In this document: one piece after another, positions 1 through 11,034 of the stretch
Layout: every line of letters begins with the position of its first letter
Numbering within the stretch: the stretch's first letter is position 1
Assembly (NCBI GenBank): GCA_030411725.1
Contig: MU839849.1
Coordinates: 342,944 to 406,943 of the forward strand
DNA: 64,000 nucleotides
Origin: Echria macrotheca
Lineage: Eukaryota > Ascomycota > Sordariomycetes > Sordariales > Schizotheciaceae
Reading direction: 5' to 3'
Notes under the pieces: model-generated
What the model saw: the letters and a program-made list of their open reading frames with translations, nothing else
What the model was told of the DNA's origin: nothing
Databases searched by the model: none
Program-made: the position numbers and the translations under genes

Positions 1-3000
1 CCTCACATTCTGTTTCCGAGTCCTCGGATACGTCGGGCCCCAGATCTACAGACGACTTCCCGTGTTTGCCAAAGGTACGTGGTCAAAGTTCCCTCTGCCG
101 TGTCTGATGGGCTGCTCTCGTCAGAGTTTATCTGCGGCGCCTATCGTCCTCGTTTTACTGGGGACAGAACATCCGAGGTGCGTCTGGGCTAGCAGATGTG
201 GTCTACCGCGGCCGCGATAATATACAAATATAAGGCTGCTCCTCTCCAATATTTCGGGCGGTTTCTGATATTTGCCTTTGGCGAGCCAACAAGAAGAAAA
301 GTGTCAGACCCGCCCTGCAGGGACCCTCTCATCGCAGACCCGACGATTCCATGGTTACACACTGTGTAAGCGACCATCGTGGGAGCGTCATTGGAGAGAC
401 AGGCGGCAGGCTGATATGCCGTTGGATTGCGGGACATGAACTGAGGGCCTGTCGTTCAGAGATGCAGACGCCGATATCCAGGCTGCCGAATCTCGTTTCC
501 AGACGAGATGCATCCTAGAGGAGAAGGATGTTGCCATTCTGCCGAAAAGGTGAGCACTGGTGCTGCAATGGCTGCCAAGACGCTCCTTTTATCCGGCGGT
601 CTTGTCGACCCGGGCCAGTCAATGAATACGACGCTGGCTGTCAGAATTTCAACATCGACCCTCTCTATCTGGCCTCCTCATCTATTACGGGTCAATGCAA
701 CCTTTGTTTATCCCGCCCTTCGGGCTCAATCCCGCCTCCCAGGTTTCTCCGAGGGCCATAGGAGGCTCATTTAGGCCAGCGACGTCCGCGGCGCCTCGAG
801 TTCGCTTTCTGGTCCCGAGACAAAAAGCCCAATATGCATCTTATCTCTCCAACGCCAAACAACCACACACTGTGGGGTGTGTGTGAGTGTGTGCGACAAC
901 TTGGCTGACTGCATGCCAAGAGCGACACGTTATCACCCCGGATTCCTTCTCGGGCCGTCTGGCACTCGACCTAGTGCCAATGTTGACGCCGGTACCTACT
1001 GCGCCCGAGAGCTCGCAAAACGGAACGCCAGACTTCCGCCCGCTCGACTGGCTAAGCGAGAAACGGGGCCGGTTGTCCTGTCATCGACTCCTCGAGCGGG
1101 GAGGAGCGTCCGCTTGGCTGGAGCCGTGAGACCGAGTTCACACGGGGGAAGAACCCACCGGCGCGGCGACCACGATGTGACGATGGCGGCCGTTCTAGCG
1201 GATTATGGACTTGCAAACAGCAAAATGCAAAACCGGGATTCAGCATCCCAAATCCAGCTCTGCTGGACATTGGCGCATGTCTTGGACGACCACGGGCACT
1301 GGGTCGTCGAGGCTGTGTTAAACAACCCCCCTGAAAGCCCAAGACACGGGGATCACTTGGCTGCTGCAAGCCACCAGACGAATACCCAGGCTTGGCTACA
1401 CCACCGCTGAGACTGTTGGATCCGGGGGCCAGCGAGCACAACGTGGCAATCTACGTACGTCATGCCGCCGTGGCACGACGGCACGGTAGTCATTTCGCGG
1501 AGCGACAGAACCGAATTTGCTGATGCCCGATGTTGGCATTGATGGGAATCTCCCGGTGGTGAAGCTGTCGACAGTTTCCAGGGCTGGTTGGCGGTGCAGC
1601 TCACTACCACTGCACGGCGCGGGGAACTCCTTGGCTCACGAGGAGATACAATCTCGTCTTGCACCTGGTCCGGCGATCGTGTCCAGATGGCGAAGGATCG
1701 CGCTTGGTGCTCTAGTCACCGTTGGAGGCCCACAGTCGCTGTGATAGTTCAAGAAGCCATGACAGCTGAGAGTCTATCGGCCCATGTCTCGGACAGGCGG
1801 ACGTTCAGCGCGCTCCAAGTTTGGGGTTCGGTGGACGTCAAGAGTGTCAAGACAGCGGGCCACCGGGGCACTTCCGGTCAGTCGCGCGATTGGGCCAGGG
1901 TTTTACGGCGATCTCGACCGGCAGAGCGCCGAGGAGGGGTTGAGAGGTGCGGAGAGGTCACCGGTTGGGCTGAGCTTTGCACGCCTAAGACAGAGCCCAA
2001 GCCCCCGCCTGTCGCCAGCTCAAAGGCGGGGGCGGGGAGCATCACGGGCGCCAATCTAGCGCACAACGGACGTTTCAGCAAAAAAAGCTAGAGCGAGGTG
2101 GATACGAAGAACAAGATGGGCACATTGAGAAGGCTTAAGCTCGGTGGAGAAATGGGGATTCGAGAGAGATTGCGGAGGAAGGAGCGAGATTCTGGGGAAG
2201 ATGGGGCTTTTGGTGGATAACCCGACGACCGCTAGACAATTCGGGGTCCGGGGACCAGGGAATGCGCAGTGCTTTGCACCTTCCTCGTCTGGCTTCGCGC
2301 CCCAGGCCCCAGTTCACCGGTCAACTGAGAGCAGCTGCGATGGTGCATTCCAATATTGCAACTGTCGATGCACAATTGCATTCGTTACTGTCGCACAAGG
2401 CACGCCTGCGGCACTGCGAGCTTGTTATCTCGCCCACTCATTTTCCGAACCGGCAATCGGGAGCGTCGGTCAGACGAATTATCGTCGCCCGATACTCGAT
2501 GGCGCGCCGGTCAGCTCCCTGTCAGGGACTCCTTGATTTACGCCTTCCAACTCAGATCCCAGTGAGATCTGAACAGACGCCGCCGCTGCTTCCAGAAGCA
2601 TTTCCCTTGGTCCGTCATCTCTCTGCCATCCCAGGGTCTGTCGCCGCGCCGCTTGAGCAGGTGCCATTCCTCGCCGTCAGTGGCCATCATTTCCGTCCCC
2701 AGGCCGCGCTCTGACGAGTCGATCCCGGACCTTGATCCGGCACGTGGCCGGGAGGAAACACCAATATCATCTTGAAAGCTGCGAAACAGGAAGGGTCCCG
2801 TCTCCGGATGCCAACTTCGACACACCGTGAGACGGAACCCAGCTCCCAGCTTCAGGCTGCCACCGCATTCATGCACATCAGCTTCGCAGTATTTATCCAT
2901 CTGCCCGAATGCTTCTCCCGGCGCGCCGTTGGCGGCAGCCACGTGTAGGAGACTTTCTGACCGTCTTGGCTTCTTGGCTCGACTCGGAGGAGGTGTGCCA

Positions 3001-4116
3001 CTTTGCTTAGCAGGCTGGGCGTCCAACCGTGAGCCACCTTGAGCACACCGTCGCCGTCGACGACAGATGCCTCCGGCCGGATCTGACAAGACGAACCGAC
3101 TCTGGGAAAAAGTCGGGAGCTGGCCAATGGCAGGCCGCACTGCAGGGCCAAGCCGGGCGAATTGCACAGATCCGGGCTGTTGGTGGCGTTCGCTTTTGCT
3201 GGTTATTCACCCAGTCCTTGTCCGCCTATCTTGCAGGCCCGGTCTCCCCCCTCCTAAAAAAAGACCCCTGCAGCCAAGACGTTCTAGGTCTTGGCCGGCG
3301 CCGATGGATTGGCGGACCCGCGGTTTGCAAGCGCATCCCGCCTGGCCCAGTGGTACCTTACGGAATAACGACATCTCGTTTATGGCTTCTGTGCTGGTTT
3401 ACAGATCCATAACCGGTCTCGAGCCGGTCCCCTCGCCATATCATACCGTGCCGGCCAAGCCCCTTGGCGTGCTCCTCGCAGCAAACGTGACCAGCCGCCG
3501 TGGACCGTCTCGAAGACGGACACCGCTCACTACCAAGCGGGTTGGTCGACCGAGCTGGAGGCGTGGTGATCGTTTCCCGTTTCGATGCCTAGCATAGCTG
3601 CCAGCCCGCCAGAAAATGCCAGGCCCGTTTGTGTACCCCGACAAGATAATCGTCCACTGGCGTCCAGAAATACACCAGTAATGCGCCGAGGGCTGAAACC
3701 CGCCCCCGTCTGACCGACGATTCCTCTGATCCTCCCCCAACTCTGGACAATGGGACCGTTGCAGCCGTCCCCTCAACGGAGCCTGCCATTGAGCCGGGGG
3801 ACTTCCTGGACCGTCCCAAGCGCCCAGATGTCAGGATTATTTGCGTCCCACGAGCCGACGTGGCATGGGAATTTGCCAATCTGATATTGCCCATCCTGGC
3901 GGCACCGTCTCTGCTCGCTCCTCTCTCAGGGCCCTGTATGTTTATAAAAGGCCGAAGCATCCCCTGACATCCTCGCGTCGTACATGTACCCAACCGGAGT
4001 GCTCATCTTCTAACCCATATCACAAGGATCTGGGACGTCGGACTGCAATACCCACGACACCAAGCCACTAAGTCTCTGCCCTCGTTGGCCCGGGCCTGAA
4101 GACTGCACTGTCCACC
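1..4116. other. gene-poor region, no supported gene
   Basis: About 4.1 kb of GC-rich sequence without a convincing gene. Several open frames of 100-210 codons overlap on both strands, but none shows a recognisable domain or signal peptide, and none can be extended across plausible introns. The longest, on the minus strand at 2538-3167, looks compositionally like chance. The last 170 bases are the promoter and 5' leader of the permease at 4117. Confidence 0.6.
3943..3949 (+). promoter_or_regulatory. putative TATA box of the MFS permease
   Basis: TATAAAA lies 168 bases before the ATG at 4117, preceded by a pyrimidine-rich stretch (CTCGCTCCTCTCTC). This spacing would give a 5' leader of roughly 130-140 bases. 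The call rests on the motif and its position only. Confidence 0.45.
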
Positions 4117-5790
4117 ATGGGTGCCGCCGCCGAAGTAAACACCCCGCCGGATGTCCCGACAACGGAATCCGACAGCGTCACCAACGAGAAGGGCATCTCC
4201 AAGGCCGCTTACGCCGAGAATGCCGACAGTATCGAGAGCCAGCCCTGGGACACTGTGTCGACCAAGAAATTGCTGCGCAAGATCGATCTCGCTTTGATCC
4301 CGTTCCTGGCGCTCCTGTACCTGCTGTCATTCTTGGATCGGACCAACATCGGCAATGCCCGTCTTGACACGCTCGAGAAGGACCTCAAGCTCGACACCGC
4401 CCGTATCCAGTACAACGATGCCCTGGCCATCTTCTTCCCCTTCTATGTGGCAGCCGAGATCCCGTCCAACATGGCCATGAAGCGTTTCCGCCCCTCCATT
4501 TGGATCCCGAGCATCATGGTTGCCTGGGCGGTATGCTGCACGCTGATGGGTCTTGCTCACAACTATGCTGGGCTGATGGCCGCCCGGGCTTGTCTGGGAA
4601 TTGCCGAGGGCGGTTTGTTCCCCGGCATCACTTACTAGTGAGTTTTGTGCCACACAGAAGATGACTGTCTGTCTAACAAATATCCAGCATCACCATGTGG
4701 TACCGAAGGCACGAATGTGGTCTCCGTATGGCCATCTTCTTCTCTGCCGCTACGGCTGCAGGTGCTTTTGGCGGTCTCCTCGCTCGCGGCATCGTCGAGA
4801 TGCGTGGCGTCGGCGGTCTCTCTGGTTGGCAGTGGATCTTCATCCTCGAGGGTCTGCTCACTTTTGCTGTTGGTATGTCTCATCTCCCTTTCCGGTCAGT
4901 CGCGAGCCCGCTAACACGTTTGAAGCCCTCATTGCCTTCAAGGCCATGCACGACTACCCTGCCACGGCCAAATTCCTGACCGAGGCCGAACGTACCGAGA
5001 TCACTGCACGCCTCAAGCGAGACCGCTCGTCGCTTGCCGACGAGTTCGACGTCAAGTACTTCTGGGCGGCCATCAAGGACTGGAAGATCTGGGTTCACAT
5101 GTTCATCACCATCGGCATCTATACCGGCCTCTACTCATACTCTCTGTTCCTGCCGACCATCATTCGCGATCTCGGCTATGCCAACAACCAGGCCCAGTTG
5201 ATGACGGTCCCTCCGTATGTCGTGGCGTGCATCTTCTGCGTCAGCGCCGGTTGGTATGCCGATAAGCTGGGCCAGCGCGGCATTTTCATGATGTTCTTCA
5301 TGGGCATGGCGTACGTGACAGATTTCTGGGTAATCAAGATCTTGGCTAACAATGTGGCAGAATTGTCGGTCTCATAATGCTCATCGCCACGCAGAACCCT
5401 GCAGTCAAATATGTTGGGTGCTTCTTCCTCGCCTCCGGCATCTACCCCAACGTGCCCCAGGGTGTCGCGTGGAACGGAAATAACATTGGTGGCTCCCTCA
5501 AGCGCGGCGTCGGCATCGCCATGCACGTCGGATTCGGCAACCTGGGTGGCACCATTTCGGCGTACCTGTATCTCTCCCGGGACGGACCGAAATACTATCC
5601 GGGCCACGGCACCCTGCTGGGCTGCCAAACCATGGCTTTCTGCCTCTCGTTGTTTATGACCATCTACCTGCGCCGGGAGAATGCGCGTCGCGACCGCATG
5701 TACAAGCCGCCAAGCGAGTACACGGAGGAAGAGAGGATTGCGGAGAGGGAAAAGGGCGACAACGCCACTTTCTTCCGTTACACCGTCTGA
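4117..5790 (+). CDS. MFS transporter, anion:cation symporter (ACS) family, allantoate/nicotinate permease-like
   Basis: Predicted plasma-membrane carrier of 506 residues for a small organic anion such as a vitamin or ureide. Exons are 4117-4637, 4688-4872, 4926-5310 and 5361-5790; the three introns are 50, 53 and 50 bp with GT-AG ends. The ATG sits in a good context (CACCATGG). After a polar N-terminal tail of about 45 residues comes the first membrane segment (LALIPFLALLYLLSFLDRTN), with the family's LDRTNIGNA motif. GIAEGGLFPG followed by a YYITMWYRR-type stretch spans the first intron and is diagnostic of the Dal5/Tna1 branch. The second half has GWYADKLGQRG and a polar cytosolic C-terminus. 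Twelve membrane segments are expected and the length is normal. The substrate cannot be told from sequence. The next gene downstream is unrelated. Confidence 0.93.
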
Positions 5791-6491
5791 TGTATATGGA
5801 TTTCCTGTAGTCCATGGACACGGAGTATCAGTTGCTAAATTTTACTGTTTATATCCATTGGATTTGAAGATTTGGTGTTCAATTCGACCTACCTACTCCG
5901 ATTGCTACCAATTTTCTCTGAGGGCGGGACTCGGAATGTGCTGACGGATGTGGTATTGCCGCCCGGAGCCTCAAAGACCGATCCAGTCCGCCGCCAGGCG
6001 GGCCGCTCAGCTTCGGGGCCATTCACGTCAGCTTTCCTCAAAAACGCACGATTCGTAAACAAGCTTGGACGAGTTTGAGTCTCACTTCTCAGCCTCCGGA
6101 GTCTGCGTTGTCAGTCCTGTCGATTGGCTAGCTATTTTGACTTGTAAGCTGACAACACCCATAACAGGCACACCAGCCGATGTTATCGCGAAACTGGCCA
6201 AGGAGACGGCGACCTCGAATTTTTGAGTCTAGTCAGACTGAAAAAATCCAGGCCCTCGGTGGCGTGGGGGCCGGGACGCCAACTCCTCAATTATCTACCT
6301 GCAAACTTGTTGGGTCATCCGCTTGGCAATCCTTTTGCTATTTTCTTGATTCCATTCCAGTCCGACCAACAAGCGCAACGAACACTTGGAAGGATCGTTG
6401 ACACAGGCGCCACCAACATTGATTCCACAACAAATACCTGGTACTGGATACGCGGATATCGTACCCTCCACCACCCGGGGGCCAGGCAATC
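5791..6491. other. intergenic, no gene seen
   Basis: About 700 bp holding the 3' flank of the permease and the upstream region of the Cys-rich membrane gene. Open frames here are short and lack recognisable features. Confidence 0.6.
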
Positions 6492-7759
6492 ATGCATCTC
6501 CTCACCCAATCATTCTCCATACTCATCCTCCTCCTGTCGGCATCACCAGCATTATCAACGGGCAATATTCGAAGGTTGTCTGGAAACGAAGTAAAATGCT
6601 ACGCGCCCGACGGATCGGTCGCGCCCAACAGCACCATCCTGCCGTGTAATAACCTCGGCATCACAGAGACGGGCGTCGTCTCTAGTTGTTGTCAGCTGGG
6701 TGGGAGCGGGGATGGGATCAAGGATTTGTGTGCGGCGACGGGGTTGTGTCTGGATGATGGAGTTGTGAGGAGGGGGTACTGCACGGATCCGACCTTTAAG
6801 AGTAAGGCTTGTGTGGGTGTTTGTGTTGATTTGAGTGTGAGTTATTATTTATTTTTATTGGGTTGTTCGCGAGGAGAGTTGAGAGGTGAGTGAGTGAGTG
6901 AGATAGTGGTGGTGGGCAGGTGAGTATGAAGTGGTGATGACAGCTGAGCGGTGGAGGTTGTGGGGGCCGAGGAGAGATGAGGAGTCGCGATCTGTTAAGT
7001 CGCCGGTGAATCAAGGTTGAGTTGGCTCAGTCTTGATTTGGGTTGAGTCTGAGGATTGTTGAGTGTCGGTCTACCTGATAGACTACAGGTTTCAGCTACA
7101 AGGGTACAAAGATTCAACAAATCACTAACAACGGACAGGCAGGCGGAAACCCGTCCGGCTTCGCAGACATGACGTCTTGCACAGACGGCACCTACTGCTG
7201 CGGCCGCAACAACCTTACCTGCTGCGGAACCAAGTGGGCTATCAAGCCGCCATCAGTCATGTCCACTATGGCCAACTCCACCGAAGCAACAACGACAAAT
7301 ACAGGGGTGGTCGTAGGACTCGGCGCCACCATTGGCGCCGTTGTCATCATTGCCGGCAGCCTGATTCTACTACTCTGGCGACGCGTGCGAATCCTCCAGC
7401 GCTCGGCAGTCCAGACCGCACGGGGTACGCCGCTGCTCGATCTCCGCGGTGATCCTGCGCCAGGAAGCGGAAAGTTACCGCCGACAGGATGGACTAGCCC
7501 GGACGGGACGCTACTGATGTCTGCTGAGGGTGTGCCGAGGATGGGGGATGCCCGGTCTGGGTTGGTGAGAGCGGAGTATGTCCATCCCCTGTTACGAGCA
7601 CAGCAGGTGCAGGAGATGGATTATACGGGGGTTTATCGGCCGTCGGAACTGTACGCGGGGGATGCGGCGGAACTCGGGGAAGATGGGAGGCCAGTTTATG
7701 AGGCGCCGGGAGAACGGTCTCCGAGGGCGGGCCCGGAGTGGCCTCTAAGGGGTGGGTAG
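6492..7759 (+). CDS. Cys-rich single-pass membrane protein (paralogue of 23220-24377)
   Basis: Unknown function; 321 residues from exons 6492-6836 and 7139-7759. The order is a signal peptide (ATG then a leucine-rich core, MHLLTQSFSILILLLSASPA), an ectodomain with spaced cysteines, one membrane segment (GLGATIGAVVIIAGSLILLL), then a basic WRRVR stop-transfer and a cytosolic tail of about 120 residues. The ectodomain shows CYAPDGSVAPN, SSCC, LCAATGLC, YCTDP, then TSCTDGTYCCGRNNLTCCG after the intron. This Cys pattern recurs in many ascomycete surface proteins of unknown role; a cell-wall or surface sensor role is inference. The phase-0 intron lies at the same place as in the paralogue but is 302 bp rather than 63 bp, and contains a GAGT tandem run near 6888-6902. 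Its 3' end has a good branch site (CACTAAC) before ACAG. Confidence 0.82.
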
Positions 7760-7855
7760 GTACCTAGAGAGGTTTAATGGTTTCCCAGGGGTGTGCTGGG
7801 TTTCTGGTTTAATGTTTAGATTTCATTTTTGGATTTGTGGTGTTGGGTTGGTACC

Positions 7856-7875
7856 TAGGTAGGTAGGTAGGTAGG
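7856..7875. repeat. (TAGG)5 microsatellite
   Basis: Five perfect TAGG units begin inside the palindrome-like TACCTAGGTA, about 100 bases after the stop codon of the Cys-rich membrane gene. A similar tract follows its paralogue. Confidence 0.9.
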
Positions 7876-8031
7876 TTAGAGGCGTTGTTTTGTAAAGCAA
7901 AGTCAGTTGATTAACTAGGCTAACATATGCATACAAGTGAAAGTCAAAGCTCTCTCAGATAAGCTCCATCATCTCTAAGCAACAGAGTAGCCTTGGAGAA
8001 AAAAGACAGACAGGTCTCCGCAAGCACCGCA

Positions 8032-8589
8032 TCATACGGATGAATTCCTCAGCTTGCCAAACAACAAACTGTCCATCACAACCCCATGCTTCTCAATCGC
8101 CTGCCTTCGCCTGCCCTCCAACTCAAAGCCAGCCTTCTGAAGCACGCGCGCACTCCCCTTGTTCTCACTGAAGACCTCAGCCTCGATCCGCAACACATGC
8201 TTGAACTGCTCTGCGGTAAAGACCCAATCCGTAAACGCCGTGATAGCCTCGCCCGCGATGCCCCTGCCCCAGAATTCCTCACCAAGCCAGTACCCGATCT
8301 CAACAGTCCGATGATAGATGTTATCCTTGGCCTTGAAACCGACCGTCCCCATTACCACGGCGGGATTGTCAGCGGCGCAGATGCCGTAGCAGATCATGGA
8401 CGGCGGGTCACCGCTGAGGCTGACGATCCACGCGCGCGTCTCCTCAACGTTCTGCGAGTAAGGGAAGCCGTTGCGCAACCATCTCTCTAGCTTTGGGTTG
8501 TTGGCGATCAAGTCGATCTGCTCAGCGTCTGGTACGTGAAGGGGACGGATGACGCAAGATTTGAGGGAGAGGATTGGTTGGGGTGTCAT
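8032..8589 (-). CDS. GNAT N-acetyltransferase, RimJ/RimL type
   Basis: Intronless, 185 residues, normal length for an Acetyltransf_3-type protein that transfers acetyl from acetyl-CoA to an amine. The N-terminus has the RPLHVPDAEQ start seen in RimJ/RimL proteins. The core holds IGYWLGEEFWGRGIAGEAI (about residues 98-116), which contains the acetyl-CoA pyrophosphate-binding loop (GRGIAGEA). It is followed by the strand-helix stretch RIEAEVFSENKGSARVLQKAGF, split here by position: the NKGSARVLQKAGF part is the usual signature. No targeting signal is visible, so a cytosolic location is likely. The acceptor substrate is unknown. A TATA-like box lies about 70 bases upstream. Confidence 0.92.
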   Translation of the reverse strand: MTPQPILSLKSCVIRPLHVPDAEQIDLIANNPKLERWLRNGFPYSQNVEETRAWIVSLSGDPPSMICYGICAADNPAVVMGTVGFKAKDNIYHRTVEIGYWLGEEFWGRGIAGEAITAFTDWVFTAEQFKHVLRIEAEVFSENKGSARVLQKAGFELEGRRRQAIEKHGVVMDSLLFGKLRNSSV

Positions 8590-11034
8590 GTTGATTTGGG
8601 AGTGGTGGATTTCGGCGGCGAGAATGAGGATTTACGATGTTGGTGCTGAGTTGCATTTTATACCAGGGCCTTTATACGTGTTATCCACCTGCTTCTTTGG
8701 GATGCCCCGCTAACCACGGTGACTCATGCAGGCTACTCGGAATGCCTTCCGATTTCTGTCATCACCGGCAAGGTTAAGCCGATGAGTTTTGATGTGTTCT
8801 TATCATTACCTCCCTAGCTGTCTGGCCCGTTGAAATCAGATGAGAAACTGTTGGCAAAGAAGCAAAAATTTAGGAATAGACGTCGAGTTCTACCCGAAGT
8901 GCCGCGCGATTTTCAGATATTGAATTGTTTCGACTAAGGAAGACCAAAAGACTGCTTAAGCAACTGTTGTGTTCACAGAAGGTATTGAAGGATCATCGAA
9001 CGCAAACCGGGAAGCCTTGTGGTCTGCCTCGCTCAGATGACCCACCTAAATACGACACCGAGATGTTCCGTGGTACGAATATGCTTGCCAGTGACAGAGC
9101 AGAATATAATGAAAACTCCACAAAGCGATAACCAGCAATGTTCATAACGATGTCAACTAGAAACATAATTAGCACCTAGTTTCATCAGTGGGGAAGGAGT
9201 AACGAACCAAAGGCCCATCAACATACGCCATGCCCCAACGGACAATTTCTGGTTGGTATATAAGAGTAACTACCAATAATAGCCGCAGCTTCGTCTAATT
9301 ACCGAGCGCCAGTCGCGACACCTGTATATTCCACGTTAGAAATACCGGCCACGGTCTTACGGACAGTGAACGCCAAGTCTTGCGCAATACTTCGTATTCC
9401 ACTGCACAACTTCTCATGTAGGGAAGAGGGGCGTCGAGCATGGACACTAGAAGGGCCGAGCCCAAACAACTGTCAACCCCTTCACGATGTCAGTTTGGGG
9501 ATTAACATACCAGACTCCCTGGCAGCGGTGTGGTCGAACAAGCCGCCAAGTGTCTGGCCAAGGCGCGCGACTATATCTTCCGCAGGAAAACTCTGCAAGC
9601 CGACAAGAGGAATGTGGGCAAGGGCGTTCAGCAACGACACCCATCCCGGCATCCAAGCCCGTGGCCGGCCAGTAGTCCCGCCGGAGCAAGTGCTAATAAT
9701 GGAACGGTAGGTAAACCTGGCCGTTCGTCGAATTGATTTCCTCAGCGTGAAATTGACTGGCCCGACAGTCAGTCGACGCCCCAATCAGGATACATACACG
9801 TACCTTACGTGGCAAGCAATAAAATGGAGCCTGTAAAAGACGCCGAGCTTCAGCACGTTTTCTTCTTTCTTTCGTTACCTACCGAGATCAAAGTCAATGT
9901 AATATGGCCGTTATCAGCGTCGGTGCGGTTTTTGCAGGGGTAGGATTCTTCTCCTTGGCGAGTGGATTGAAGATGAAGCCGTCATCAAGCTCGGGATTCC
10001 TCCGGAGTGAATCAAGGATTCCGCCTGCATAGTTCTTTGGGCTTCCCGTAAAGAGAAAATCCAGATGCATGAGGCCCTTTTCGACGTCTTTTTGATGTCC
10101 GGGGATCTGACTACTTCCGCAATCTCTCAGGTGAAGAAGCCCAACAACTTGTTCAACCAGATGTTCATTTGGTTTGAGACGGGGAAGCCGTCGCTGGCAG
10201 TTTCTATGGAATGGCCGTGCTGCATTGCTTTGCAATACGGGTGGCGATACGGCCGTCGCGGTTGAATTTTGAGCGCAACAAACTTTCACAATGGGGATGA
10301 GTTCAGGAGAAAGGGTTTGGACTGCTTGAAGAGTCCGAAGACGATATCTACATCATAGGCCAGAGGAAATGGAAATCGCGTTTATTACCCCTACCGCAAG
10401 TGGTAGGTCCAAGCCATCAACGGTAAATCTCACGGACTGTCTCCTTGGCTGCACATAAGCTTTTATCTTTCAGGATTTGGTTCCGTGCCGTTGGGCCCCA
10501 GACGACTCGGGACGTCCTAGGAATCAATCCTTCGAGAGCTGTCAATTTCCCTTTCAGGGCTAGTGCTGACTCTTGAGCGGGTTCACCTCCCGCCAACATT
10601 GGTACGGTACGGATACCGTCCGCAAGAGTCACATCATGTTTTTCTGGGATCCGCAGCTTGTTGATTACATCGTGCAATAAACATCTTGACCGATCCGAAT
10701 GCTAAAATTTGAAGTTCTAGAAGCTCCATGACCGTAGACTTTGTATATCACGGAAATCGTTGTTTCAAGGATACCTAGTGGTAGATGTCAACCTGGATTC
10801 AGCCGTTGAACACTCGTATTGAAGGATCCATTGCAACACCGTGCTGACGGCCTTCCGGCGTCCAATCATGCAGCGAGAAAATTCCCGATTATCAGCCAAC
10901 ATCCGAGCGAGTTCATTCCGACTGTTTTAAATACTGCAAGCAAGACGACGCGTCGGGCTCGTTCGTCTTTTCCAACCACCCCTCACTTTGCATTTTGGCG
11001 GCGAGGTCAACTGCCACGTGCAACGCGCGCCATT
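8590..11034. other. intergenic, possible decayed coding fragments
   Basis: About 2.4 kb, more AT-rich than its surroundings. At 9824 a short plus-strand frame reads MEPVKDAEL then FLSLPTEIKV, which recalls the start of an F-box-like protein, but it hits a stop within 40 codons. Further in-frame pieces follow to about 10265, interrupted by stops. I cannot join them into a gene. Nothing else is recognisable. Confidence 0.5.
8657..8662 (-). promoter_or_regulatory. putative TATA box of the GNAT gene
   Basis: On the minus strand TATAAA lies 68 bases before the ATG at 8589; a second TATAAA occurs at 8671-8676. The call is based on motif and position only. Confidence 0.4.

Noticed and set aside
2538..3167. 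209-codon minus-strand frame, the longest in the left gap
   Set aside because: No domain, Arg/Cys/Trp-rich composition typical of chance frames in GC-rich DNA, and overlapped by several other frames of similar length.
9824..10265. Possible decayed F-box-like gene on the plus strand (FLSLPTEIKV and later pieces)
   Set aside because: Stops interrupt the pieces and no set of introns gave a continuous frame; the overlapping minus-strand frame of 131 codons is equally featureless.
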